A stretch of 64,000 nt of DNA from Devosia sp. MC521 (GTDB lineage Bacteria > Pseudomonadota > Alphaproteobacteria > Rhizobiales > Devosiaceae), in contig NZ_CP059902.1 of the NCBI RefSeq assembly GCF_014127105.1, positions 1,521,001-1,585,000 on the forward strand, in the 5' to 3' direction. This document shows, piece by piece, positions 1 to 8,998 of the stretch (within the stretch, counting starts at the first letter, position 1; every line of letters starts with the position of its first letter). Below the pieces are notes generated by a model. The model saw nothing but the letters and a program-made list of their open reading frames with translations, searched no databases and had not been told where the DNA came from. The translations under genes and the position numbers were made by a program.

Positions 1-40
1 GCCAGTGGCGATGCTCGCAAAGTCTCAAGCAGAGATAGGC

Positions 41-1102
<1,062 letters not shown>

Positions 1103-1113
1103 GGTCAGACGCC

Positions 1114-2022
1114 TTATTTCAGTCCGCTCATCGCGATGCCGCGAATGATGAGACGCTGGAAGATAATGAAGAACAACAGGATGGGCAGGATGGAGAGGAT
1201 CGACATGGCGAACATCGCGCCATATTGGCTGACCCCATCGGAGCTGATGAAACTGCGCAGCGCTAAGGGGACGGTATAGTCGGCCTGATCATTGAGATAG
1301 ACCAGTGGTCCCAGGAAATCCTCCCAAGTCCAGATGAACGAGAAGATCGCCGCCGTCGCCATGGCAGGGAGCGAAAGGGGCATGATGATCGCCCAATAGA
1401 TTTTGAAAGGCGAACAGCCGTCGATCATGGCCGCTTCGTCAAGTTCGCGCGGAAGCTGGCGGAAAAACTGGATCATCAGAAAGATGAAGAAGGCTTCGCC
1501 TGCGAGAAATTTCGGCACGATCAGCGGCAAATAGGTGTCGACCCATCCCAGCTGTAGGAAGAGGAGATACTGGGGGATGAGAACCACGTGATAGGGGATC
1601 ATCAAGGTCATCATCATCAGGCCGAACCATATGGTTTTGCCGGAGAATTCGAGCCGGGCGAAAGCATAGGCAGCAAACGAGCACGAGATGACATTACCGA
1701 TGACCGAGAGGACGGTCACGACGGTGGAGTTCCAGAAGAAGGTCGTAAAGCTGACGGGCAGGGCGTTCCAACCCTTGGTATAATTGTCCCAGCGGAACTC
1801 GCGCGGCCACAGACCCAGATCACCAAAGATCTGATTATCCGGCTTGAGTGAGGATGCGAGCATCCACAACAGCGGATAGATCATGATCAGCGAGGTTGCG
1901 ATCAGGAAGGCGTGCTTGAGCAGCGCGGCGCGTTTCGCCCGTTTGGCCTTTTCGACGCGATAGGCGCGGGCGATTTCGGAAGTCGTGCTGGTCGATTGAG
2001 GCAGTGTCGCAGTCATGCTCAT
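1114..2022 (-). CDS. Carbohydrate ABC transporter permease (MalG type)
   Basis: Inner-membrane permease subunit of the importer, 302 aa, with about six hydrophobic segments; the first is around residues 35-55. The EAA loop that contacts the ATPase reads EAAMIDGCSPFKIYW, and the protein ends in IIRGIAMSGLK, a tail typical of MalG-like permeases. The start at 2022 is preceded by GAGGGG, which overlaps the end of the other permease gene 3 bp upstream, so the two are probably translationally coupled. A second in-frame ATG lies two codons in. The family is clear; the transported sugar is not. Confidence 0.92.
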   Translation of the reverse strand: MSMTATLPQSTSTTSEIARAYRVEKAKRAKRAALLKHAFLIATSLIMIYPLLWMLASSLKPDNQIFGDLGLWPREFRWDNYTKGWNALPVSFTTFFWNSTVVTVLSVIGNVISCSFAAYAFARLEFSGKTIWFGLMMMTLMIPYHVVLIPQYLLFLQLGWVDTYLPLIVPKFLAGEAFFIFLMIQFFRQLPRELDEAAMIDGCSPFKIYWAIIMPLSLPAMATAAIFSFIWTWEDFLGPLVYLNDQADYTVPLALRSFISSDGVSQYGAMFAMSILSILPILLFFIIFQRLIIRGIAMSGLK

Positions 2023-2025
2023 GGC

Positions 2026-2919
2026 TCAACCCCTCTCATTTTCGTAGTGGACCCAATATTTGGAGGTCCAGAAGGCAATGGCAGTGAAGAGCGCAATGAT
2101 CAGCAGCAGAACCCAGGCCAGCGCCGAGGCATAGCCCATGCGAAGGAAACTGAAGGCTTCGTTGTAGAGATAGACCGTGAAGAACAAGAGGCTATCCAAA
2201 GGCGCACCGGTGCCGCCAGAAATGATGAAAGCTCCGGAAAAGCTCTTAAAAGCCTCAATCATCTGCAAGACGAGATTGAAGAAGATCACGGGGGCGAGGA
2301 GTGGCACGGTAATGGCGAAGAACTTCTTGCTTGGGCTGGCCGCGTCGATCTCTGCGGCTTCATAAAGCTCCTGCGGAATGGCGCGAAGGCCCGCCAAAAA
2401 AATCAGCATGGGGGAGCCGAACTGCCAAACGGCGAGGACCACCAGCGTCCAGAGCGAAAACTTTGGATCGGAGAGCCAATAGGGGCCGTCGATACCGATA
2501 AGGCTCAAGGCAGAGTTGATGACGCCATCATAGTTGAACAGCTGCCGCCATAGGATGGCCACGGCGATAGAGCCGCCGAGAATGGATGGTAGGTAAAACA
2601 GCGCCCGATACCAGCCTATGGCGCGAATGCCCTTATCGAGCGCCATTGCCACGCCGAGGGCGAAGATCAGCTTGAGCGGCACAGACACGACAACGAAGGT
2701 GAAGGTGACCTGCAGGGCTTTCCAGAACCGCTGATCAAATTGCAGCATATAGGCGTAGTTATCGAGGCCGATCCACTGCGGTGGACGCACCACATTGTAC
2801 TTGGTGAAGCCGAGATAGAACGAGGCCAGAATGGGCCCGATCGACAGGAGGAAGAAGCCGATCAGCCAAGGCGTTAGGAAGGCGTAGCCAGCAAAGTTGC
2901 GGGCGAAGAATTTCTGCAC
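2026..2919 (-). CDS. Carbohydrate ABC transporter permease (MalF type)
   Basis: Inner-membrane permease partner of the MalG-type subunit. It has six predicted membrane segments and the EAA loop EAAEIDAASPSKKFF. I chose the GTG at 2919 because GAGGA lies 8 nt upstream, giving 297 aa. The alternative TTG at 2949 would add 10 residues but has no clear ribosome binding site. A structured spacer with two hairpins separates it from the binding-protein gene. Its role is to form the translocation pore for a sugar; the substrate is unknown. Confidence 0.9.
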   Translation of the reverse strand: MQKFFARNFAGYAFLTPWLIGFFLLSIGPILASFYLGFTKYNVVRPPQWIGLDNYAYMLQFDQRFWKALQVTFTFVVVSVPLKLIFALGVAMALDKGIRAIGWYRALFYLPSILGGSIAVAILWRQLFNYDGVINSALSLIGIDGPYWLSDPKFSLWTLVVLAVWQFGSPMLIFLAGLRAIPQELYEAAEIDAASPSKKFFAITVPLLAPVIFFNLVLQMIEAFKSFSGAFIISGGTGAPLDSLLFFTVYLYNEAFSFLRMGYASALAWVLLLIIALFTAIAFWTSKYWVHYENERG

Positions 2920-2960
2920 CAGTTCAGTCCTCGATAGCGCTTCGTGCAAGGCTCAGGAAG

Positions 2961-3039
2961 GCTGCAGCACCTGCCCGTGACCAGTGGCAGAGCTGCAGCA
3001 TCTCCCGGAGAAGCCGGCGCCACGGGAGAGAGGCGCCGG
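2961..3039. repeat. Double hairpin between binding-protein and permease genes
   Basis: Two inverted repeats fill the spacer. The first pairs GCTGCAGC (2961-2968) with GCTGCAGC (2992-2999), extended inward by CTGCC/GGCAG. The second pairs CCGGCGCC (3014-3021) with GGCGCCGG (3032-3039). TCTCCCG at 3001-3007 can also pair with CGGGAGA in the loop of the second hairpin, so a pseudoknot or switch is possible. Structures at this position in ABC operons often protect the binding-protein mRNA from 3' decay; that function is inferred here. Confidence 0.6.
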
Positions 3040-3052
3040 ACGGGTTCAGGCG

Positions 3053-4342
3053 TCAGGCGCGCCGGAGAATGGCCTGAGCCTGGGAGACGAAGTCGGAAGC
3101 CACTTCTGAAATCGAGCGCTCTCCGAGCAAGACGCCGACGGCAAGGCGCTCAAAGGTCTGTTCGACTTCGCCCGAGCCACTCGGCGGTGGGGCGGTCAGC
3201 GCTGCGGTCTTGCCTTGGATTTTGTCAAAGAACTCGACCGAGCGGGCTTCAACTTCTGAAAGCTGCGGCTGCAATGCAGCGCGCACATCAGATTGGCTCG
3301 GAATACCGCGCTCCAAGCCAAGGATCTTGGTCATGTCGAGATCGTTGACGAAGGCACTCATATAGGCGGTGGCAGCTTCTGGGTTCTTGCTGTCGCGTGT
3401 CAGGCAGACGAACTGGCTGGGCTGCACGACAGACCCCGGACGCATTTCTGCCGTGTTCGGATACATGGCGCAGCCGAGTGCATCTTGCATCAGGCCCTGA
3501 ATGCCGACCAATTGGTTGGACCACAAATAGGTCATGGCCGACTTGCCGGTGACCACGCCCTGGGCTGCGAGGTCAGAAACGCCCGACAGGCCTGCGCTTT
3601 CAGCACCTGCTGGCGTGCCACCCGCATTGCGGATTTTCTCCCAGGTCGCAAAGTATTCTTCGACGATTTCCTGCGTTGGGCCGTAGGAGCTGTCCTCATT
3701 ATAGAGGTTGGCACCCTTTTGGACCGTGAAGTCGGAAAAATTCTGATAGTCGGCCGTGTTGTCGTCAGTGCCTGGAACGCCGGTTGCCTTCTTCACCTCG
3801 GCCGCGATCTCTGCGAGTTGGTCATAGGTGTAGCCATAAGGGTCGAAGTCTTCGCCCACCTTGATCCCAGCTTCTTCAAAGAGGCGGGTATTATAGACCG
3901 CCATATGGCTGTTGGCGCCGATGGAGAGGGCGTAGAATTTCCCATCCACAGTACCGGCGTCGATTGCGCTCTGGTCGATCTTGGAAATATCGAGGCTCTT
4001 GCCTACGAACTCATCCAGCGGAACCACCGCACCATTGGCGATGTATTCGAACAAAACCCCGTAACCTTGCTGTATCACGTCCGGCATGTTGCCGCCCGCA
4101 ATCTGCGTGGTCAGCTTGGTGAAATAGTCCGCAAAACCAAGGGTCTCACCGGAGACCTTGATCGACGGATTCTTGCCATTGAATATGTCGATGACGGCTA
4201 AAGTGCGTTTGTCGCGCTCTGGATTGCCCCACCAGAAATGGCGGATGTCAGCGCTTTGCGCAAAGGCCGGACGGCCCATCGCCGCGAGCGCCAAAACTGA
4301 GCCCGAAGCGCCCAAGAATGTGCGTCTTGAAAGTCTGCTCAT
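3053..4342 (-). CDS. Extracellular solute-binding protein of sugar ABC importer
   Basis: Periplasmic binding protein, 429 aa, first gene of the four-gene importer operon. The N-terminus MSRLSRRTFLGASG carries a twin-arginine motif (SRRTFLG) followed by a hydrophobic stretch and an AFAQ cleavage site near residue 28, so export by Tat is likely. The mature part resembles family 1 sugar-binding proteins (UgpB/MalE type), with DIFNGKNPSIKV and the GGNMPDVIQ segment near the N-terminus. AGGGAGG precedes the ATG at 4342. The promoter region upstream holds two 9-bp palindromes. The ligand is not determinable from sequence. Confidence 0.92.
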   Translation of the reverse strand: MSRLSRRTFLGASGSVLALAAMGRPAFAQSADIRHFWWGNPERDKRTLAVIDIFNGKNPSIKVSGETLGFADYFTKLTTQIAGGNMPDVIQQGYGVLFEYIANGAVVPLDEFVGKSLDISKIDQSAIDAGTVDGKFYALSIGANSHMAVYNTRLFEEAGIKVGEDFDPYGYTYDQLAEIAAEVKKATGVPGTDDNTADYQNFSDFTVQKGANLYNEDSSYGPTQEIVEEYFATWEKIRNAGGTPAGAESAGLSGVSDLAAQGVVTGKSAMTYLWSNQLVGIQGLMQDALGCAMYPNTAEMRPGSVVQPSQFVCLTRDSKNPEAATAYMSAFVNDLDMTKILGLERGIPSQSDVRAALQPQLSEVEARSVEFFDKIQGKTAALTAPPPSGSGEVEQTFERLAVGVLLGERSISEVASDFVSQAQAILRRA

Positions 4343-4433
4343 GTGTTCCTCCCTAGAACATTCTTCTGATCTCTGGGTGGTTCCTCCAAACCAGTCCCGG
4401 AAATCATGAGTTACGTACCTCTAAATTCCTCAC

Positions 4434-4506
4434 GCCAGAATGCCCGAACGGTTCTGGCTCATTTTTAGTCTCGGGGAGAGGGAGGTGGGCTGATGCCGAA
4501 CCGTTC
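4434..4506. promoter_or_regulatory. Two operator-like palindromes upstream of ABC operon 1
   Basis: GAACGGTTC (4446-4454) and GAACCGTTC (4498-4506) are each perfect 9-bp palindromes whose centres lie 52 bp apart, close to five helical turns. The first sits inside a larger inverted repeat, GCCAGAA (4434-4440) and TTCTGGC (4452-4458). The spacing and sequence resemble LacI-family operators. They lie between the binding-protein gene and the LacI remnant, in the probable promoter of the importer. Binding by any particular regulator is inference. Confidence 0.5.
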
Positions 4507-4593
4507 TCTCGCTGTCTATCAGGGACAAACTGCGGTGCAGGGAACGGTAGTGCCCGCCAACCGCGACCGCACGGTTGTTACTTCGCAGGCAAC

Positions 4594-4824
4594 TCAGAAG
4601 GTCGATACGAGCAGCTGTCCGTTACTCATCGGTCCGACAGCAGACGTACCGCGTAGCTCGCGCTTGACCACATACCCTGGCTGGACCCAAAAGGTCCATG
4701 ACGCGTCTCCGGCCGATCCTGAGAGGAATATCCTGCTCAGATACCGCAACATTGCGCCGCCTTCCATACAAGTCAAGCGCAAAGATGGACGCCAAAACCC
4801 GGCCAAGTAAAATGGCGCTTTTTG
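4594..4824 (-). pseudogene. Remnant of LacI-family regulator, C-terminal end only
   Basis: Minus-strand reading frame of about 75 codons without its own start. The translated segment SWTFWVQPGYVVKREL followed by RGTSAVGP resembles the last strand of LacI/PurR-type regulators (the ...LVVRES... end), preceded by a helix-like MLRYLSRIF. An in-frame stop at 4825-4827 closes it upstream, and the GNAT gene starts there, so the DNA-binding and sugar-binding parts are gone. It lies next to a sugar ABC operon, where a LacI regulator would be expected. The assignment rests on a short stretch and is tentative. Confidence 0.45.
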
Positions 4825-6192
4825 CTAGTTCGCGTCGCGTGATGGGGCGCTCAGTGCCGCGGAAGGCGGCATGGTATGGGGGGCGGGGCGAAGCCGGGTG
4901 AGCCGGTCTTTCAGCATTTGGTTGCGGGGCACCAATTGGGCGGCTTTTGCATAGGTCAGATAGGCAGCATCCTCATGTCCCGTCTGCTCATATAATTGTC
5001 CGAGCCTATAGAGGATATTGACGGTATTGGGTGCCGATTGCAGGATTTGGGTATAGCCGGCGGCCGCTTGTTTGAAGCGCGATTTCTGGTGCGCGGCAGT
5101 TGCCAATACCGCGGCGCGATCAAGCACGGCTTGGGGCAATATCCCATTGGATTTGCGTCTCTTTACACGGACGCATTGGAGCTGTTCCAGCTTGGGGCCG
5201 AAGAGCAGTTTGTAGGGTTCGTCACCACGCAGGAAATTATACTCGCGGTAGCTGCGACTGATCATCTCCCTAATGGAAAAGGCGTGGAGCAAGAGGCCGG
5301 GCGAGGGGCCTTCATAGCTTTCGTCGCGACCTGTCATAAAGAAATTGGCGGTGCCGCGCACCGGGTCGAGAAAGGTGATGAGCCCAGCAACGAGCCGTCC
5401 GTCTACCGTGAGCAGCGGCATATAAAGCGACCCCGCCTGTAGGGCATTGAGGGTAATCCGCCGATTGGTCCGCAAGATGCTTTGAGAGCGTTCTGCTCCC
5501 TTCTTGTGGGACCATTTTTGCCACCAGAATTGGGCCAGTTGGTCATAGGCGGCGTTAAAAGTCTCGGCGGTCGGATAGGTGATTTCGACCGAATTCTGAT
5601 CGTCGAGTGTGCGCAAGAGGCGGCGCAGCTTTTGCCTCATATTGGCGCTGAGCTGGCCGAGATGCTCGTCGAAGGTTGCTGGCAGGGAGACGACGGGACA
5701 CAGGAGGTTGTTGGTGTGCTCTTCATTGGTCCGCACGCCTGCTGTTCGGTCAAATCGCCGAGCGGAAAACTCATCGAGCAGTTTTTCATAACGCGGGTCG
5801 GCGGCCTGGATGTAGTCGAAGTCTAGCTCTTGCCAGTCGAGGTGTCGGATTGCCTTGGCCAGCGCGGGGATAACATGACGCGTCTCCTGCGGACGGCAAA
5901 TCAGCCCCGTATAATCAGCGCCATAGTTCCCGGCCATCAGCAGGGTGACATAGAATCTCCCCGAGGGCAGCGTGCGCAGGCGGAACCTCAAAGGAAGGAG
6001 GGCGACAATCTCGCCATCGGCCGTGTTTCGGGCAATTAAAACCTGCCAGCCGCCTTCAAGCGCCACCAGCCAATCGCGCATGAAACCATAGGAGAGGAAA
6101 TAATGCGCATGGGGATCTTGCGCATAGAGCCTGTTCCACTGGCTCTCCAGCGCAGACAATTCAGTGGTGGTGGAAATGGCCGTGACGAGCAT
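4825..6192 (-). CDS. GNAT acyltransferase (BioF2/CelD-like) with C-terminal TPR
   Basis: 455-aa cytoplasmic protein. Residues of about 20-340 look like the Acetyltransf_6 (BioF2/CelD, FemAB-like) fold, with ...HAHYFLSYGFMRDW near the start, LLPLRFRLR and YREYNFLRGDEPYK near the end of the domain. Proteins of this family transfer acyl groups, often in capsule or exopolysaccharide gene sets. Residues of about 360-430 form roughly two TPR-like helix pairs (FKQAAAGYTQILQSAP and ILYRLGQLYEQTG), suggesting a protein-binding tail. AAGGGGAAA precedes the ATG at 6192. No polysaccharide genes are adjacent, so the substrate is unknown. Confidence 0.75.
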   Translation of the reverse strand: MLVTAISTTTELSALESQWNRLYAQDPHAHYFLSYGFMRDWLVALEGGWQVLIARNTADGEIVALLPLRFRLRTLPSGRFYVTLLMAGNYGADYTGLICRPQETRHVIPALAKAIRHLDWQELDFDYIQAADPRYEKLLDEFSARRFDRTAGVRTNEEHTNNLLCPVVSLPATFDEHLGQLSANMRQKLRRLLRTLDDQNSVEITYPTAETFNAAYDQLAQFWWQKWSHKKGAERSQSILRTNRRITLNALQAGSLYMPLLTVDGRLVAGLITFLDPVRGTANFFMTGRDESYEGPSPGLLLHAFSIREMISRSYREYNFLRGDEPYKLLFGPKLEQLQCVRVKRRKSNGILPQAVLDRAAVLATAAHQKSRFKQAAAGYTQILQSAPNTVNILYRLGQLYEQTGHEDAAYLTYAKAAQLVPRNQMLKDRLTRLRPAPHTMPPSAALSAPSRDAN

Positions 6193-6280
6193 CGCGTTTC
6201 CCCTTGGGTTTAGGGAATATTACGTCGCAACCGATTTGCTGCTTAGTAGCTAGTCCGATGGGGGTATGCCCGCTGCGGGG

Positions 6281-6760
6281 TCAGTAGCTAATCCCTTTGG
6301 CTTGGATGAAGGCCAAGATCGCCTTGTTGACCGCCACAATTCTGGTTATGGCCGCGTCGATGCGCTTGAGCTCGGCGTCATCCAAAGCCTCTGTTTTCCC
6401 ATAGCGAATATCGTCATGGAGATCGGAAATGCGCATCAGCTGCGTGGTGATCGCGCCATCTCGATCGAAAGAGTAGATGCAGTGGTTGAACTTGTTGCGA
6501 AGCGCGCTTTCTTTTCCCAGGCGATCTGTGATGGACAGCACAGCCTGCCGGTCATCCGGATCGACTGCGGGGAGTTTGGCCAAGCGCTGCAGGAGGTCGA
6601 GCCGCGCCCGCGTCGTGTTGAGTGTCAGAAAGACAATGATCGCACCGTCCTTCGATGCGCCAAGCAGATGGGCGATCAGGTAGATGAACAGGCTCTCGGT
6701 ATTGGTCCAGACATAGTTCAGGCGACCGACGCGCTGTAAGGCACTCTCGAGAGTGCTCAT
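6281..6760 (-). CDS. Hypothetical protein, 159 aa
   Basis: I do not recognise this family. The protein is probably soluble. The N-terminal third contains a helical, moderately hydrophobic stretch (SLFIYLIAHLLGAS, about residues 22-35), then IIVFLTLNTTRARLDLLQRL; the C-terminal half is charged and helical (LDDAELKRIDAAITRIVAV). There is no signal peptide or known motif. GAAGGGAAA lies upstream of the ATG. It sits 27 bp downstream of the LuxR-type regulator gene on the same strand, so the two may be cotranscribed. Confidence 0.7.
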   Translation of the reverse strand: MSTLESALQRVGRLNYVWTNTESLFIYLIAHLLGASKDGAIIVFLTLNTTRARLDLLQRLAKLPAVDPDDRQAVLSITDRLGKESALRNKFNHCIYSFDRDGAITTQLMRISDLHDDIRYGKTEALDDAELKRIDAAITRIVAVNKAILAFIQAKGISY

Positions 6761-6787
6761 GATGCAGTTTCCCTTCTGAGGTGATGC

Positions 6788-7540
6788 CTACTCTGGGTCG
6801 TCGGATCGGTTTCGGAACAGCCAAGCCACTTGGGTTCGGTTGTGAACGCCAAGCTTGCGGATGATGTTGTGGACGTGGATCTTGATCGTGTGTTCCGACA
6901 GGTCTAGGCGTGCGGCGATGATCTTGTTTTGAAATCCCTTCGATAAAAGCCGGAGGACTTCGCGTTCACGGATCGTCAGATTTTCGAGGTGGTTCGGGGC
7001 GATATTCAGGGCGGGGGAGAGAATTGAACTGGGCGCTTGCGTGAGCACCGGTGTGTCCAGTCCACTAAAGCTGGGTTCGGTTGCGTGCGTCCAAAGGCTG
7101 GGCGGAAGATAGCGCCCGCCGTTGAGCAGCAGCCAGACAGCGGCGAGCCAAACGCGCAGCGACAGGCTGATGGGCAAGACACCATGGGCGAGGTTTTGTG
7201 CCGCCGCTGCGCTCAGTACTTTTTCGTCGCAAGACTTGCCGTTTACAACCACGACTCCAATGATCGAGGCGGGATATTTCTCTTTGAGCGCGGCCAGCGT
7301 CGAAAGCAGATCATCGGATTTGTCGGCCGGCAAAAGAATAAGCGAGGGCGCGTGGGGAGCGTCCAATTTATCGTCAAAGCGCGCTGTGTAATTGGGGAAT
7401 GCCAAGCTCATCGCATGGGCTAGTCCCTGAAATAGCGCATCCTCTTCTACCCCCAATATGATCGTGTTTTCGACCATGCCTGAGGTAGGCGCGGGGCCTA
7501 ACGCCCCGACATTGGGAAAGACGTCTCCAAGCAGTGACAC
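6788..7540 (-). CDS. LuxR-family transcriptional regulator with degenerate receiver
   Basis: DNA-binding regulator of about 250 aa. The C-terminal LuxR/FixJ helix-turn-helix is clear: LTIREREVLRLLSKGFQNK then LDLSEHTIKIHVHNIIRKLG. The N-terminal 120 residues have receiver-like alternating strands (ENTIILGVEEDAL, PSLILLPADKSDD, IIGVVVVNG), but the strand that should end in the phosphoacceptor Asp reads SLILLPADK, so classical phosphorylation is doubtful. I chose GTG at 7540 because GGAGG lies 8 nt upstream; a longer frame reaches 7699 without a ribosome site. It is divergent from the type I secretion cassette and is its most likely regulator (inference). Confidence 0.85.
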   Translation of the reverse strand: MSLLGDVFPNVGALGPAPTSGMVENTIILGVEEDALFQGLAHAMSLAFPNYTARFDDKLDAPHAPSLILLPADKSDDLLSTLAALKEKYPASIIGVVVVNGKSCDEKVLSAAAAQNLAHGVLPISLSLRVWLAAVWLLLNGGRYLPPSLWTHATEPSFSGLDTPVLTQAPSSILSPALNIAPNHLENLTIREREVLRLLSKGFQNKIIAARLDLSEHTIKIHVHNIIRKLGVHNRTQVAWLFRNRSDDPE

Positions 7541-8034
7541 TGGTACCCTCCAATCCAGTCTTGCATGTCGCCCTGCACTAGGGAGATTTCCGTATCTAGA
7601 CTTGGGGGTGACTATAGCTACAAGGATTTGCGAGGAATATAGTCTTATTGGGTAAAATATTTGCCCTGGCAGTCTTTGGGAAACAGTTTCGAAACCCAAG
7701 TCTTTGCGCCGTAATAGTTTCGTAAAAATCCGTATAGCCCGTTCTAGCTAGTCTTAAAGATCGTCTTAACTCTAGCCCGAAATCGATGCTCCAACGGTGA
7801 TGTTCCGGGTGGGCCTCGGAATGGTGAGCTTGTCTTACCGACGCTCAGGATAGTTGTCCGAGATCGTCTTACTGCCCTCGGTTGAGTTCATGTACATAAC
7901 GCTACGCCATCTGCGATCATTTCGCAGAGCCTATTGTGGTGTGCCTGATTCAGAGCCGGTCACCAACACCGTGACTATGGACCCTTTGGAAATGAGTTGG
8001 GTCTCGCCACAGTGTTATTCTCGTGGAGCGAGAA
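7541..8034. promoter_or_regulatory. Divergent promoter region of LuxR gene and secretion cassette
   Basis: About 490 bp without a convincing gene. It contains four copies of GTCTTA on the plus strand (7751, 7763, 7832 and 7866, to within one base); two of them are inside an exact 11-bp repeat AGATCGTCTTA (7758-7768 and 7861-7871), 103 bp apart. CTAGCTAG-like sequence lies next to the first copy. These repeats could be regulator sites for the secretion operon. I see no certain -35/-10 pair. Confidence 0.45.
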
Positions 8035-8916
8035 ATGACTAGATCTAATAGAAACAACAACAATCACCACACTCCAAGCACCATCGACCCCTCCCAGGAC
8101 CAGTCACAGGTGCAGGCCGAGTTGCAAGCCCAGCTGCAGGCGCAGCTAGAAGCCCAAGCTCAGGACCAAGATCAGAAACAGGATCAAGATCAGGATCAGA
8201 AACAAGACCAAGATCAAGACCAGAAGCAGGATCAGGACCAGGGCCAGTGGCAGCATTCGTCCAGTGAGAACCTTAACGGCAATCTCAATGGCAATGTGAA
8301 CCTGAACGGCAGCAGCAACGAAAACGTCAACGTCAACGAAAACACATCGACCACTGATGTGAACGTCAATGTCGATGTGGACCTCGATCTGGACACACCA
8401 CGTGTCCCTGACGACGCTGATTTTGCTGACATCGATATGAAGGACGTCGACTTCGACAATATCTTCATGACCAATGGTGGTGGCGATATCTCCTTCGATC
8501 CCGGTGACGATGTTAACTTCGAAAACATCTTCAACAATGCCTTCGGGACTGGTGACCACAACACCGCATTTGCGGTCAATCAGATCGCCGATCTGGTCGA
8601 CAATGACAACCTGAGCAATGTGCAGCAGAATAACGGCGGCACCTTCGATATGACTTGGGATAGCGCCGGTGGTGACTCCAGCACAGGTGACGGCTTCGGT
8701 ATCGGTGATGCAGACGGCAAAGACGGCTGGTCTATCGATGCTGGCGACGATATCGCAGCATCGGCAGCCTCCAGTGCTGCATCGTCGCTAAGCTCCACAG
8801 CATTCACGCAGGAAATCGTCCTTGGTGCGAACCTGCAGCAGAATGCGGTCGACGTCTCCGTAGTTGGTGGAAACAACAACTATACGAGCGTTGGTGGCGA
8901 CGACGCCGAAGCGTAA
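8035..8916 (+). CDS. Gln/Asp/Asn-rich protein, candidate type I secretion substrate
   Basis: 293-aa acidic, low-complexity protein; not recognised as a named family. Regions in order: a polar start with an Asn/His run; a Q/D/K-rich tract (about residues 26-72) built of QDQDQK units; an N/V/L tract (ENLNGNLNGNVNL, about 76-122) passing into VNVDVDLDLD; acidic modules with DFDNIFMTNGGGDISFD; a Gly/Asp-rich segment; and a C-terminus rich in Ala/Ser, then NNNYTSVGGDDAEA. No Sec signal is visible. The start at 8035 has GGAG 6 nt upstream. It is first in an operon with a type I exporter, and acidic, Gly-rich C-termini are common in such substrates. Secretion and any role in adhesion or biofilm are inferred. 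Confidence 0.7.
   Translation: MTRSNRNNNNHHTPSTIDPSQDQSQVQAELQAQLQAQLEAQAQDQDQKQDQDQDQKQDQDQDQKQDQDQGQWQHSSSENLNGNLNGNVNLNGSSNENVNVNENTSTTDVNVNVDVDLDLDTPRVPDDADFADIDMKDVDFDNIFMTNGGGDISFDPGDDVNFENIFNNAFGTGDHNTAFAVNQIADLVDNDNLSNVQQNNGGTFDMTWDSAGGDSSTGDGFGIGDADGKDGWSIDAGDDIAASAASSAASSLSSTAFTQEIVLGANLQQNAVDVSVVGGNNNYTSVGGDDAEA
8160..8245 (+). repeat. In-frame hexanucleotide repeat coding QD/QK units
   Basis: Tandem degenerate units of the form CARGAY (with occasional CARAAR) encode the QDQDQK tract. The unit is 6 bp, so slippage would change the length of the protein tract without breaking the frame. Confidence 0.75.
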
Positions 8917-8998
8917 TTCACCCCGTTCAGTACTTACGACCTGCGCGCAAGCGCAGGTCGACCTGCGTTGAATGCCTGCGCAGGGAAGGGCCACGCTC

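Noticed and set aside
1-40. Left window edge
   Set aside because: Forty bases after the ATPase stop with no readable feature.
3293-4201. 302-codon frame antisense to the sugar-binding protein gene
   Set aside because: Fully inside a confident gene on the other strand and without known motifs.
7541-7699. N-terminal extension of the LuxR-type gene up to 7699
   Set aside because: The extension has no ribosome site and is not receiver-like, while GTG 7540 has a well-spaced GGAGG.
8160-8245. Short tandem repeats considered as a CRISPR array
   Set aside because: Units are 6 bp, in frame and have no spacers; they encode the QD tract of a protein.
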